A DNA stretch of 25,376 nucleotides from Candidatus Saccharibacteria bacterium UBA6209 (GCA_905370345.1 CAJPKE010000010.1:1-25376); one strand, 5' to 3'. Numbered from the stretch's first letter, positions 6,862 to 15,026 are shown. Numbers and translations are program-made. Notes: a model not told the origin generated them from the sequence alone.

Positions 6862-7824
6862 ATGAAGAAAAACTCTCAAGCACAGCTCCAGGGTATGTTA
6901 CTCGGCTTAGCCATAGGCGACGCCCTCGGTGCTCCTGTTGAACACGGCTACACAAGTGATGAGATTGTCGCTCGTAAAGAAGAATTGCGTCATATGCACG
7001 ATGAAGCACACTTTCCTCGTGGTGTCTGGACAGACGATACTTCTATGGCATTATGTTTAGCAGATAGCTTGCTAGAGTGTGGCGGCTATGATTCGTGGAA
7101 CGTTATGGATAAGTATTGCAAATGGCAATCAGAGGGCTACCGCTCGTATTTTGACTATGGCGAGGGCATTGGTATGCAAACGCTTATCATGCTGGATATG
7201 TACGCTAGCGGTCACGCTATTTTTCACAAAACGATGAATCGGAGCGATGGTGTTGGCAACGGTGTCGTGATGCGTCTTGCACCAGTCGTGATAGCTGCCT
7301 ATGGTAAGCGGGATATCCGTGACGTGATACGGCTTGCTCAAGTTTCCGCTAGAGAAACACATTACTCCTATGAGGCCGAAGCTGCTGCTGAAGTGTTTGC
7401 TGCTATACTACATAACGCTATCCATCTAAAAGACAAAGCAGAGATTATAGACGTTAGTAAACATAGTACCGGTACACACTACGACCAGCTGCTGAACAAG
7501 CTAAAAGGGAGAGTTGAGACGGATAAGCTCAAGAATAAGCCCGGGTATGTCGTATACACCCTCCAGATAGCTTTATGGGGCTTTATGAACTATGACACAT
7601 TTGAGGATGGAATGTTGGCAGTTATGTGTCTGGGCGGCGACGTCGATACGACCATGGCAGTGTATGGGCAATTAGCTGGTGCATACTATGGGCTTAATGC
7701 AATACCGAACGAATGGCGATGTGATGTTTATCAAGGGAATGATATTATTGAACTAGCAGATAAACTAACCGCAATGGACGATTGCCCTGTCCTGTATACA
7801 CGGTTTGAGGAAGATGTAACTTAA
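6862..7824 (+). CDS. ADP-ribosylglycohydrolase family protein (DraG-like)
   Basis: The product is 320 residues, full length for the family. It is expected to remove ADP-ribose from modified proteins or small molecules using two magnesium ions. The N-terminal GLAIGDALGAPVE (residues 15-27), the metal site WTDDTSMAL (56-64), the central GNG-VMR-AP segment and the C-terminal GGDVDTTMAV metal ligands are all present, so catalysis is likely intact. TATAAT ends 7 nt before the ATG with no Shine-Dalgarno, so the mRNA is probably leaderless. The gene sits in an island with a recombinase remnant, suggesting horizontal acquisition. A role in counteracting ADP-ribosylating toxins is inference. Confidence 0.88.
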   Translation: MKKNSQAQLQGMLLGLAIGDALGAPVEHGYTSDEIVARKEELRHMHDEAHFPRGVWTDDTSMALCLADSLLECGGYDSWNVMDKYCKWQSEGYRSYFDYGEGIGMQTLIMLDMYASGHAIFHKTMNRSDGVGNGVVMRLAPVVIAAYGKRDIRDVIRLAQVSARETHYSYEAEAAAEVFAAILHNAIHLKDKAEIIDVSKHSTGTHYDQLLNKLKGRVETDKLKNKPGYVVYTLQIALWGFMNYDTFEDGMLAVMCLGGDVDTTMAVYGQLAGAYYGLNAIPNEWRCDVYQGNDIIELADKLTAMDDCPVLYTRFEEDVT

Positions 7825-7849
7825 TACAAATTAGGAAGAGAATGACTAT

Positions 7850-8266
7850 ATGAACAAAACAACATTAGAAACCGCTCAGCAGCTAATAGCCACAAAAGAG
7901 TTTAGCTACAAGGATATTAACCCAAGTGAGAAAGGAATATTCCTAGCGGCGCTTATTGAGAACGGTAAATCCGCCAAAGAAGGAGCTAATCACCACTCAA
8001 ATATCCCCAAAGGAATGCTGATTAGTGAGTGGTACTTACGACATAAGTTAGGGCTGAGTGGAGCAATAAAGCACGACCTATACACCTCGCTTGAACTGTG
8101 GGAGCTAGATGATAAGCGATACCAAATTATCTATTATAAACCCTTCGGTTTGGGAAATTATGCTGAAACAAAATCAGAATTCTATGACGATAAAGACTCT
8201 GCTCAGGTTCGTTTTGACGAAGAATCTCGTAAGCTTGAGATAGAAGTATCTCTCCTTAAGAGATAG
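7850..8266 (+). CDS. Hypothetical protein next to the ADP-ribosylglycohydrolase
   Basis: The product is 138 residues, soluble, with no signal peptide or membrane segment. It is rich in Lys, Glu and Tyr, and residues 95-115 (YQIIYYKPFGLGNY) look like a beta hairpin. An AGGAAGAG Shine-Dalgarno lies 9 nt upstream of the ATG, and the gene is 25 nt after the glycohydrolase, so the two probably form an operon. No family is recognised. It could be a partner or an unrelated passenger of the same island. Confidence 0.65.
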   Translation: MNKTTLETAQQLIATKEFSYKDINPSEKGIFLAALIENGKSAKEGANHHSNIPKGMLISEWYLRHKLGLSGAIKHDLYTSLELWELDDKRYQIIYYKPFGLGNYAETKSEFYDDKDSAQVRFDEESRKLEIEVSLLKR

Positions 8267-8301
8267 AGTTTAGCGTAGGTCGCCTACTGCATACTAATCA
8301 T

Positions 8302-8547
8302 ATATGACATCAGCTACTTTTTGTGCTTGGATTGTTGTATGATAAAACAGATCTAATAAATGCGTATGATGACGATAAGGCGATAATTACCGATGAGCTG
8401 CGGCAACTAGAGCGTCAGCAGGCAATACGAGAGACTGATATTGATGTTGCTCTTGAGATTATGCGAGATGTAGATAGACAATGGGTACTGGCTTCGCCGG
8501 GCGCTAGGACAAGGCTCCAAAGCATATTATTAGGGGTTGATATATGA
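8302..8547 (+). pseudogene. Possible C-terminal remnant of a large serine recombinase
   Basis: The open frame follows a TGA at about 8299 and ends at TGA 8545-8547. It has no good start codon or Shine-Dalgarno. The translation is a coiled-coil-like charged helix (DELRQLERQQA) followed by a helix and the ending WVLASPGARTRLQSILLGVDI-like segment. Large serine recombinases commonly end this way, with a coiled coil, then a helix preceding a 'xxLxxxLF' tail. The N-terminal catalytic domain is missing. It lies about 95 nt from tRNA-fMet, a common attachment neighbourhood. Assignment is by pattern only. Confidence 0.35.
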
Positions 8548-8606
8548 CTATAAAAACCATAGGTTTGGAATCATTGAAATCAGTGCATCTTACAGAATAC
8601 TACCAA

Positions 8607-8628
8607 CAAAAAAGGCTCTCCAGAGCCT
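8607..8628 (-). terminator. Terminator of tRNA-fMet
   Basis: On the minus strand, AGGCTCT-GG-AGAGCCT (8628-8613) forms a perfect 7-bp hairpin followed by six T residues. It lies 14 nt downstream of the tRNA 3' end. Confidence 0.82.
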
Positions 8629-8641
8629 GAAAAACCTTTCT

Positions 8642-8718
8642 TGGTGGCGGGGGTAGGATTTGAACCTACGACCTTTTGGTTATGAGCCAAACGAGCTACC
8701 AGGCTGCTCTACCCCGCG
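8642..8718 (-). tRNA. Initiator tRNA-fMet (CAT)
   Basis: This is a 77-nt clover-leaf with encoded CCA (8644-8642). It has the D-arm GAGCAGCCTGGTAGCTC, anticodon loop CTCATAA and T-loop GTTCAAATC. The first pair is mismatched (C1 with C72), the hallmark of bacterial initiator tRNA, and the body closely matches E. coli tRNA-fMet. Confidence 0.95.
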
Positions 8719-8761
8719 ATACATAGTTATGATATCAGCTTAGCGCAATAATTGCAATACT

Positions 8762-9211
8762 TTAGTGTTTATGACTGTTGCCGCCAAATAGAAAGTTCAT
8801 CCATTGCTGGAAGTTACTATCCGTTCGCTTTGCGCTCGACGCAAGTTTTTGGGTAGGCGTGGCGCTTTCAAATGACTGGGTGATGAGCTGTTTTTCGCCA
8901 GGTAGACCTTTTCCCGTGCGCTGTCTAATAGTCAATTCTTGATACTCTTCGCTTTGATAATATTTTGATTCGTATTCCAGCAAGGCGACTTGTAATTTTT
9001 CTATTTCCACTTGCTGGCGTTTGTTGTCGATAGACCGTTGCAGCTCGTAGTTTTTTTGCATTGACTCAATGGAGCCCCAAGCCCAACTCATAGCAATTAA
9101 AATCGCAGCAGCAATAACGACATTATTTAGGGTCAAATAGTCGTGCTGTATCCTGTAAATTAATCGTTTGAGTTTTAATTTGTTCATTTTTGCAAATTTA
9201 ATATTTACCAC
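8762..9211 (-). CDS. FtsB/DivIC-like septum protein with one helix and coiled coil
   Basis: The product is 149 residues from GTG 9211, or 141 from ATG 9187. A basic N terminus precedes one transmembrane helix (about residues 31-47 of the longer form). A long Gln/Glu/Lys-rich coiled coil (about 48-95) and a flexible Ser/Thr tail with FNFLFGG-like end follow. This is the FtsB/DivIC (septum formation initiator) layout: type II membrane protein with periplasmic coiled coil linking division proteins. The TACAAT box ends 5 nt before GTG 9211, favouring the longer leaderless form; neither start has a Shine-Dalgarno. Confidence 0.65.
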   Translation of the reverse strand: MVNIKFAKMNKLKLKRLIYRIQHDYLTLNNVVIAAAILIAMSWAWGSIESMQKNYELQRSIDNKRQQVEIEKLQVALLEYESKYYQSEEYQELTIRQRTGKGLPGEKQLITQSFESATPTQKLASSAKRTDSNFQQWMNFLFGGNSHKH

Positions 9212-9275
9212 ATAATATTGTAGCAGGAATGGTAAAAATATTCATCTTATGCTTATCAAGTTCAAATTCAGAATG

Positions 9276-9351
9276 TGGTGGGGGCGGCTGGGATCGAACC
9301 AGCGACCAATCGGTTATGAGCCGACTGCTCTAACCCCTGAGCTACGCCCCC
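9276..9351 (-). tRNA. tRNA with CAT anticodon (Ile2 or elongator Met)
   Basis: This is a 76-nt clover-leaf with encoded CCA, a perfect GGGGGCG/CGCCCCC acceptor stem, anticodon loop CTCATAA and T-loop GTTCGATCC. The TTGGTCGCTGGTTC segment resembles E. coli tRNA-Ile2, whose C34 is changed to lysidine by TilS. tilS is encoded nearby at 12287. Elongator tRNA-Met remains possible. Confidence 0.92.
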
Positions 9352-9381
9352 GTGAGACTTATTATAGCGCATCAGAGGTAA

Positions 9382-10752
9382 TTATAGAAGTTTTCCAGCG
9401 GCAATTCGCACGGCTTCTGACCAAGAAGTAAAACAATGCGGCGTGGACGCTAGTTCTTCGCTGGTAATTTTATGCCGAACGGCCAGGGCTAGCTCGGCTG
9501 CCATATCGCTAGCGTGTGGTCCGACGATCGTTCCGCCGACGACAACTCGCTTCTTATCAACGATCAATTTCATAAAACCTATTCGCTGGTCGGTAATATT
9601 GCTGCGTACGGTAGTCGTGAGCGGAACAATTGCTATTTTTGCGCTTATTCCTTTCGCCTTACAATCGTATTCATTCATTCCAATTTGAGCTATTTCTGGC
9701 TGAGTAAATGCAACTTGTAGGCGTGGGGAATCGTTGAATTTAATCTTATTATTATGTAGCAAATTATGAGCCGCAATACGACTCTGCGCTAAAGCTGTGT
9801 GGGTTTGAATATTGGCGTCAGTTACATTTCCTGCGGCAAAAATATGTCGAGCGGAAGTTTGCAGGTAAGAATTAACCAAAATGCCATTTTCGGTATATTT
9901 TACGCCAGCGTTTTCTAAGCCTAAATCTGTTGCAGGCAATTGTTGGTCGGCAATCAGAATCTCATCAACGCGTACAGATTTCTCTATTCGCCCTTGCAGA
10001 AAGGTGACACGCTTTTGTATAGACGATTTTTGTATAGCGATAATCTTAGTGCGAGCTAAGATTGAAATATTGCGATTTTTTGCGTCATTCGTAACCAAAG
10101 CACTGACTTCTGGGTCAAATGTTGATAATATTCTGGGCGATTTCTCTGCTATGTAAACTTTTGTTCCCAGGGTGGAGAAGATATGTGCCAATTCTAGTGC
10201 CGTAGCTCCCGCACCAACAATGAACATGGTTTTTGGTGGGCGCTTTAAGCTAAAAATAGTTTTTGGAGTGTGGTAAGAAACGGCGCTTAACCCAGGTATT
10301 TCTGGAATTTGCCAATCAGATCCAGTTGCAATGAGAAATTTACGAGCAGACAAGTGTCTTCGATTGATAGCTATTTCATTCGGACTCAAGAAATGTGCAT
10401 TGCCAGCAAAAACACTAATGCCTTGTTTTTCGTAATAATAGCGATTGCCGCCAGCTCCAGTTCTCTTTACAACTTTGTCTTTCCAGGATAGCAGAGAAGG
10501 GTAATTATACCCAACCGAGTTAGTGCGCAACCCAAACTTAGCGGCGTCTTTGGCTGTTTGATAAACGTTAAGAGCGTGAGTTAAGAATCCAGTTGGTACA
10601 TCTCCCCAGTTTGGTGATTCCCCGCCGAATGTTGATTTTTCTACAACAGCAACTTTTTTTCCGGCACTTGCTAATATGCTGGCTGCGGGCGAACCGCCGG
10701 CGCCACTACCAATTACGATATAGTCATAGTCAAAAGTTGGTTTTTGCGACAT
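9382..10752 (-). CDS. Flavin disulfide-oxidoreductase homologue lacking its redox cysteines
   Basis: The product is 456 residues with the complete fold of lipoamide dehydrogenase/mercuric reductase. The FAD loop GSGAGG is at 15-20, the NAD(P) loop GAGATALELA at about 181-190, the second FAD motif AAGNV in the middle, and a C-terminal dimerisation domain follows. The active-site disulfide is gone: where relatives have GGECPNWGCVPTK this protein has GGESPNWGDVPTG (residues 43-55), so both Cys and the Lys are replaced. The C-terminal His-x-His-Pro catalytic motif is also degenerate (TPHCFTSWSE). It probably binds FAD and NAD(P)H but cannot do dithiol chemistry. ATG 10752 has AGGAG upstream and is the last gene of a three-gene operon. 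Confidence 0.85.
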   Translation of the reverse strand: MSQKPTFDYDYIVIGSGAGGSPAASILASAGKKVAVVEKSTFGGESPNWGDVPTGFLTHALNVYQTAKDAAKFGLRTNSVGYNYPSLLSWKDKVVKRTGAGGNRYYYEKQGISVFAGNAHFLSPNEIAINRRHLSARKFLIATGSDWQIPEIPGLSAVSYHTPKTIFSLKRPPKTMFIVGAGATALELAHIFSTLGTKVYIAEKSPRILSTFDPEVSALVTNDAKNRNISILARTKIIAIQKSSIQKRVTFLQGRIEKSVRVDEILIADQQLPATDLGLENAGVKYTENGILVNSYLQTSARHIFAAGNVTDANIQTHTALAQSRIAAHNLLHNNKIKFNDSPRLQVAFTQPEIAQIGMNEYDCKAKGISAKIAIVPLTTTVRSNITDQRIGFMKLIVDKKRVVVGGTIVGPHASDMAAELALAVRHKITSEELASTPHCFTSWSEAVRIAAGKLL

Positions 10753-10760
10753 CAAATCTC

Positions 10761-11048
10761 CTAAATTATGGTTTTATAATTTTTATATAAATAGGCTGCG
10801 TCAGGATGTAGAGTTTTCATAATGCGTTGTGCTTGGCGGCGGATATCGGCAGAGGTTATTTCTGGGTGAGTTTCGCACCAATTCATAACGCCCAGAGTGA
10901 CGGTTTTTGCAATGTCTTGAGCTTGACCTTCTGGCGTACGAACGCTCAGGCAGGTGGCAATTATGGAATTGTGGAGCTTATCTGGTCTAAACTCCTCTGG
11001 TGGTCGTTTTCCTTGTTTGATGACGTCAATTTGACTTGGCTTTACCAT
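10761..11048 (-). CDS. Standalone ATP-cone domain protein
   Basis: The product is 95 residues and is essentially one ATP-cone: VIKQGKRPPEEFRPDKL near the N terminus, then SADIRRQAQRIM and HPDAAYLYKNYK at the C terminus. ATP-cones sense ATP/dATP and normally regulate ribonucleotide reductase or form part of NrdR. Here there is neither the NrdR zinc ribbon nor a reductase domain. The start overlaps the end of the upstream membrane gene by 7 nt, with GGAGG upstream. The flavoprotein gene starts 8 nt after its stop. It may confer nucleotide-level control on its operon partners; this is inference. Confidence 0.8.
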   Translation of the reverse strand: MVKPSQIDVIKQGKRPPEEFRPDKLHNSIIATCLSVRTPEGQAQDIAKTVTLGVMNWCETHPEITSADIRRQAQRIMKTLHPDAAYLYKNYKTII

Positions 11049-11779
11049 AGATTGCCTCCATAGCTAATGACGCCAATAACGCGGTCGACAAATAGAAATG
11101 CCGCCAAAATTAGTAAGCTACCGCCGCTGGCGAATTGCAAAAATCTCTTATGATCTTCTCTCCAACGTTGTAAATTAGAGATGCTGCGTCCGCTGCCGAT
11201 CAAGACGATAACGACAAACAACGGCAGTGTGGACACGATGACGTAGATCGCTATGCTGATGATTTGCAAGAAGGGGTTTGGTAGGGTGATAATAGCCAGA
11301 CTGGCGGCGATAATTGGCGCGATAATAAATATGATTTCTGCAATAACGCTAATTATTCCCAGGGCAAAGCTTTCTATGGAATTTTTGGTTTTTTTGGTGC
11401 GCTTGTTTAAATATTCCGCAAAATTGCACGGAAGCCATAATGAAGTTCCTGGTTGTCGTCGGAAGTAGAACGCCCAAATTGCGATTCCTAAGCCAAACAT
11501 CATCCCTGAAGAGACTGCGGCAACTAGTTGCTCTGCGCTGGTGACGTGGTGGATGAATAGTGATAAGAAATAGGAAATTGAGCTGATAAATAACAAGGTG
11601 ATCATTGCGACTCCAAGTACAAAACTGTTGCTCATACGAAAAATTTTTCTCTGGGCGGTTTTTTTGCCAATTGAATGTCCGCTAAGTAACGTTAAAACAC
11701 TGACGCTAAGCTGAAAACTAGCGTGAATAATCGCTGCAAAAATTATGGTGGCCAGTGATGAGATTGTTACAGGGGTCAT
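11042..11779 (-). CDS. Polytopic membrane protein, about six helices
   Basis: The product is 245 residues with about six hydrophobic segments (near residues 5-33, 52-75, 85-107, 138-163, 168-194 and 212-236), arranged as two sets of three around a basic loop (NKRTKKTKN). This layout is reminiscent of LysE- or DsbD/CcdA-like transporters, but there is no paired-cysteine motif, so no family is assigned. It is the first gene of the operon with the ATP-cone and the flavoprotein. TATACA (11790-11785, minus) ends 5 nt before the ATG without a Shine-Dalgarno, suggesting a leaderless mRNA. Confidence 0.7.
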   Translation of the reverse strand: MTPVTISSLATIIFAAIIHASFQLSVSVLTLLSGHSIGKKTAQRKIFRMSNSFVLGVAMITLLFISSISYFLSLFIHHVTSAEQLVAAVSSGMMFGLGIAIWAFYFRRQPGTSLWLPCNFAEYLNKRTKKTKNSIESFALGIISVIAEIIFIIAPIIAASLAIITLPNPFLQIISIAIYVIVSTLPLFVVIVLIGSGRSISNLQRWREDHKRFLQFASGGSLLILAAFLFVDRVIGVISYGGNLW

Positions 11780-11919
11780 TTTTGTGTATAAATCCTTCTC
11801 TACCAGTGTACCACAAGCGGAATGAAAAGGTAAATAATGACCGAAAAAGGTATTGCTTTTTTGTCAAATTTATGATAGTATAAAGACAGTTAAATAATTA
11901 ACACAAAAAAGGAAAAAAT

Positions 11920-12084
11920 ATGGAAATCAACACCAGTGAATTAGCTGAATTTTTAGAAGTAACCCGAAAAAAGGATTTAGCAACGTGGGAGCGTCAGCGT
12001 AATTCATGGGAATTGGATAGTTTTGTGTCACGACGATTGGCGGCTTTGGACGGCGTTCAATCTGAAGAGCTTGAGCTAATTTAA
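11920..12084 (+). CDS. Small 54-residue acidic/helical protein
   Basis: ATG 11920 to TAA 12082-12084. The product is charged and helix-forming, with no membrane segment or cysteine. An AAAAAAGGA Shine-Dalgarno lies about 7 nt upstream, and TATAAA (11879-11884) gives a candidate -10. It is a single isolated gene between the minus-strand operon and the minus-strand tRNA. The family is not recognised. Support comes from the Shine-Dalgarno, promoter and clean frame. Confidence 0.6.
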   Translation: MEINTSELAEFLEVTRKKDLATWERQRNSWELDSFVSRRLAALDGVQSEELELI

Positions 12085-12095
12085 TTCAGTATCTA

Positions 12096-12125
12096 TAAAA
12101 AATTCCCCGTCGTATTGACGAGGAA
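12096..12125 (-). terminator. Terminator of the tRNA at 12136
   Basis: On the minus strand, TTCCTCGTC (12125-12117) pairs with GACGGGGAA (12111-12103) with one mismatch, followed by a T-run (12102-12096). It lies 10 nt after the tRNA 3' end. Confidence 0.7.
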
Positions 12126-12135
12126 AGATAATTTC

Positions 12136-12212
12136 TGGTAGCACCGGGTGGACCCGAACCACCGACCTCAGGCTTATGAGTCCTGCGCTCTAACCAGCTG
12201 AGCTACGGTGCC
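12136..12212 (-). tRNA. tRNA with CAT anticodon (probably elongator Met)
   Basis: This is a 77-nt clover-leaf with encoded CCA, GGCACCG/CGGTGCT acceptor (G1-U72 wobble), D-arm GAGC..., anticodon loop CTCATAA and T-loop GTTCGGGTC. One mismatch (A-G) closes the anticodon stem. With an initiator at 8642 and a probable Ile2 at 9276, this is the likely elongator tRNA-Met, though the two non-initiator tRNAs could be swapped. Confidence 0.92.
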
Positions 12213-12274
12213 ACACTGCATTGATTGTAACAGATAGTATAAAATTTGCCAAATACGTTTTAGGTAAATTGTGA

Positions 12275-12280
12275 GATAAT
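12275..12280 (+). promoter_or_regulatory. -10 box of tilS
   Basis: TGA-GATAAT (12272-12280) is an extended -10 that ends 6 nt before the GTG start. No Shine-Dalgarno is visible. Confidence 0.55.
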
Positions 12281-12286
12281 GGATAT

Positions 12287-13123
12287 GTGAGATATATTAT
12301 CGCAGTCAGTGGTGGGATTGATTCGGTAGTTTTGCTGGATTTGATGTCGCGAACGGAAAAAGATTTGGTGGTCGCTCATTTTGACCACGGAATTCGTGAG
12401 GATTCGGCGAGTGATGCTAGATTTGTCGAGGCTTTAGCTGATAGATATAAAATACAATTTGTTTGTCGGCGTGAAAAGCTGGGGGCTGATGCCAGTGAAG
12501 AATTGGCGCGCCAAAGGCGTTATGAATTTTTGCGTGGCGTGGCGACAGATTTTGATGGCGTGATAGTGACAGCGCATCATCGAGATGACATTATTGAAAC
12601 TGTAGCGATGAACCTTAAGCGTGGTTCCAGGTGGCGAGGCCTGGCGGGGATGAGTGATAGTCAAATAGTTAGGCCGATGAATGGTTGGACGAAGCAGAGA
12701 ATTTATGAATATGCGATTCGCCAGAAATTGGAATGGTGTGAAGATGAGACAAATCGAAGCGACTTGTATCAGAGAAATAAATTTAGGCGTAAGATAAATC
12801 GTGAACTTGATGAATACCAGAAGCTTGGAGTGTATGAGGCGTGGCGAAAACAGAGAGAATTAAGAGGGGAAATTGAGCAGGAAACAGAGAAGTTTGATGG
12901 AGAAGTGCTTAGTCGGTATTTTTTGACGATGATAGATGATAATGTCGCACAAGAATTGCTATATTATTACGTTTTACGACATTATGATGTGTCGTTACTG
13001 GGTTCTCAATTGGAGCGTATGCTAATTGCTATAAAAACTGGAAAAGCTGGCTCTTGCTGGCAAGTTGGCGGCGGCATTGTGATGAAATTGACGCTAAGAA
13101 GTGTTATAATAAAGAGAGTTTGA
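12287..13123 (+). CDS. tilS: tRNA(Ile)-lysidine synthetase
   Basis: The product is 278 residues with a GTG start. It attaches lysine to C34 of tRNA-Ile2 (CAT), switching it from Met to Ile decoding. The PP-loop SGGIDS is at residues 8-13, and the family segments AHFDHG-REDS and AHHRDD-IET-MNLKRG follow as in TilS. The substrate-binding region (GMSDSQIVRPM) is present. It is shorter than typical TilS (usually above 300), lacking most of the C-terminal domain, which fits a reduced genome. Its likely substrate tRNA is encoded 2.9 kb away at 9276. Confidence 0.9.
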   Translation: MRYIIAVSGGIDSVVLLDLMSRTEKDLVVAHFDHGIREDSASDARFVEALADRYKIQFVCRREKLGADASEELARQRRYEFLRGVATDFDGVIVTAHHRDDIIETVAMNLKRGSRWRGLAGMSDSQIVRPMNGWTKQRIYEYAIRQKLEWCEDETNRSDLYQRNKFRRKINRELDEYQKLGVYEAWRKQRELRGEIEQETEKFDGEVLSRYFLTMIDDNVAQELLYYYVLRHYDVSLLGSQLERMLIAIKTGKAGSCWQVGGGIVMKLTLRSVIIKRV

Positions 13124-13151
13124 TTAGTATAGGCGAAAGGATTAGTTGAGA

Positions 13152-15020
13152 ATGGCTGTTAAGATGCCTCAAAGAAATGGAAAGAATAGAATAAGTCAAA
13201 TTTTACGATTTGGATTGTTTTGGGCAATTATAATTTTTGTAGCGTTAATTTTTTACGCAACACTCTTCCCTGCGTCAAATCTTAAAGATGTTGCATTATC
13301 TGACGTAGTGCGTCGAGCAAATGACGGTAAAATTACTCAATTGGAGATTCAAGGAAATGACATTAAGATTACTCCAAAAGATCAATCAAAACCTACCGAG
13401 CATTCAGTCAAGGAATCTAGTAGCATTTATGAGCAGGGCTTGAACAAGGATGCCAAGGTTGAGGTGAAGGTTATTCCACCATCCACAACCGGCGAAACTA
13501 TGTGGAATCTGGCGGTTATGGTTGTGCCTGTGCTGATTGTCGTGGTGTTCTTCATGTTTATGATGCGCCAAGCTCAGGGTCAAAATAATCAAGCTATGGG
13601 ATTCGGCAAGAGTAAGGCTCGCCTGTATGGACAAGATAAAGAAAAGGTTTTGTTTACGGATATCGCTGGAAATGATAACGCCAAGCAAGATCTGCAGGAA
13701 GTTGTTGATTTTCTTAAGCACCCGAAGAAATATAAAGATTTGGGCGCAAAGATTCCAAAAGGTGTTCTGCTAGTTGGTAATCCAGGTACAGGTAAGACGA
13801 TGCTAGCCCGGGCTGTTGCTGGTGAGGCTGGCGTGCCATTCTTCTCGATTTCTGGTTCTGAATTTGTGGAAATGTTTGTTGGTGTTGGTGCTAGCCGAGT
13901 GCGAGATCTATTTTCTAAGGCTAAGAAAAATGCTCCATGTATTATATTTATTGACGAGATTGACGCCGTGGGTCGTAAGCGTGGCTCTGGTATGGGTGGT
14001 GGTCATGATGAGCGCGAGCAAACTTTGAACCAGATTTTGGTGGAGATGGATGGTTTTGATGGCGAAACGAATGTTATTGTTTTGGCGGCAACCAACCGCG
14101 CGGATGTTTTGGATCCGGCTTTGCTTCGCCCTGGACGATTTGACCGACGTGTGAATATTACATTACCAGAACGCAAAGATCGTGAGGCAATTCTGAAGGT
14201 TCACTTTAAGAAAAAGCCAACTGACGAAACTGTTGATCTTGATAAACTAGCGGCAAAAACCGCTGGCTCGTCTGGTGCGGATTTGGCGAATATGGCCAAT
14301 GAAGCTGCAATTATTGCCGCTCGTCGCAACAAGAAGAAGATCTCAAATGACGAATTAACTGAGGCGTTTGAGCGTGTGGCAATTGGTCCGGAGCGCAAGA
14401 CTAAGATAATGAACGATCACGAGAAAGAATTGACTGCTTATCACGAAGCTGGCCACGCAATTGTTGGTCACGTCTTGCCTGATTCTGACCCAGTCCACAA
14501 GGTTACGATTATTCCGCGCGGCGGTACCGGTGGAGTAACATGGTTCTTGCCGCCAGAAGATAAGAGCTACACAAATGTTTACGAGTTTAAGGATATTTTG
14601 GCTCGGGCAATGGGCGGACGAATCGCTGAGCAATTGATTTACGGCGATGACGGAATCACTACTGGAGCTGGTTCAGATTTGCGAAAAGCGACTGAAATTG
14701 CCCGTGATATGGTAATTGAGCAAGGAATGGGCAAGGGCTTGCGCGATCAAGTGTTCCATGAAGATAACGGCGGCTTGATGTTCGATAAGATGACCAGAGA
14801 GCGTCCGTATTCTGATGAGACTGCGAAGATGATTGATGAGGAAGTCGCGCAATTGATTACCGAAGCTAAGCATCGTGCAATGTTGGTATTGAAAGAGAAT
14901 CGTTCGTTCCTTGATAAGTTGGCTGAGGCTCTACTAAAGGAAGAAACTCTGGAAGAATCTGAGGTTGACGAGATTCTTAAGGGCACTAAGTTACCAAAAG
15001 AAGCTAAACTGCATTCGTAA
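13152..15020 (+). CDS. ftsH: ATP-dependent zinc metalloprotease FtsH
   Basis: The product is 622 residues, full length. It is a membrane-anchored AAA+ protease that degrades damaged or regulatory membrane proteins. Two N-terminal transmembrane helices lie at about 19-40 and 117-138. Walker A GNPGTGKT is at about 209-216, Walker B FIDEID follows, then the second region of homology (NRADVLDPALLRPGRFDR). The zinc site HEAGH is at about 431-435, with the third ligand Asp near 509 (GSDLRKATEIA). ATG 13152 is preferred over TTG 13146 because AAAGGA is then correctly spaced. It lies 28 nt after tilS and 6 nt before murJ. Confidence 0.96.
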   Translation: MAVKMPQRNGKNRISQILRFGLFWAIIIFVALIFYATLFPASNLKDVALSDVVRRANDGKITQLEIQGNDIKITPKDQSKPTEHSVKESSSIYEQGLNKDAKVEVKVIPPSTTGETMWNLAVMVVPVLIVVVFFMFMMRQAQGQNNQAMGFGKSKARLYGQDKEKVLFTDIAGNDNAKQDLQEVVDFLKHPKKYKDLGAKIPKGVLLVGNPGTGKTMLARAVAGEAGVPFFSISGSEFVEMFVGVGASRVRDLFSKAKKNAPCIIFIDEIDAVGRKRGSGMGGGHDEREQTLNQILVEMDGFDGETNVIVLAATNRADVLDPALLRPGRFDRRVNITLPERKDREAILKVHFKKKPTDETVDLDKLAAKTAGSSGADLANMANEAAIIAARRNKKKISNDELTEAFERVAIGPERKTKIMNDHEKELTAYHEAGHAIVGHVLPDSDPVHKVTIIPRGGTGGVTWFLPPEDKSYTNVYEFKDILARAMGGRIAEQLIYGDDGITTGAGSDLRKATEIARDMVIEQGMGKGLRDQVFHEDNGGLMFDKMTRERPYSDETAKMIDEEVAQLITEAKHRAMLVLKENRSFLDKLAEALLKEETLEESEVDEILKGTKLPKEAKLHS

Positions 15021-15026
15021 AATACT

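Noticed and set aside
13404..14986. Several minus-strand open frames inside ftsH
   Set aside because: All are antisense shadows of the strongly supported ftsH frame.
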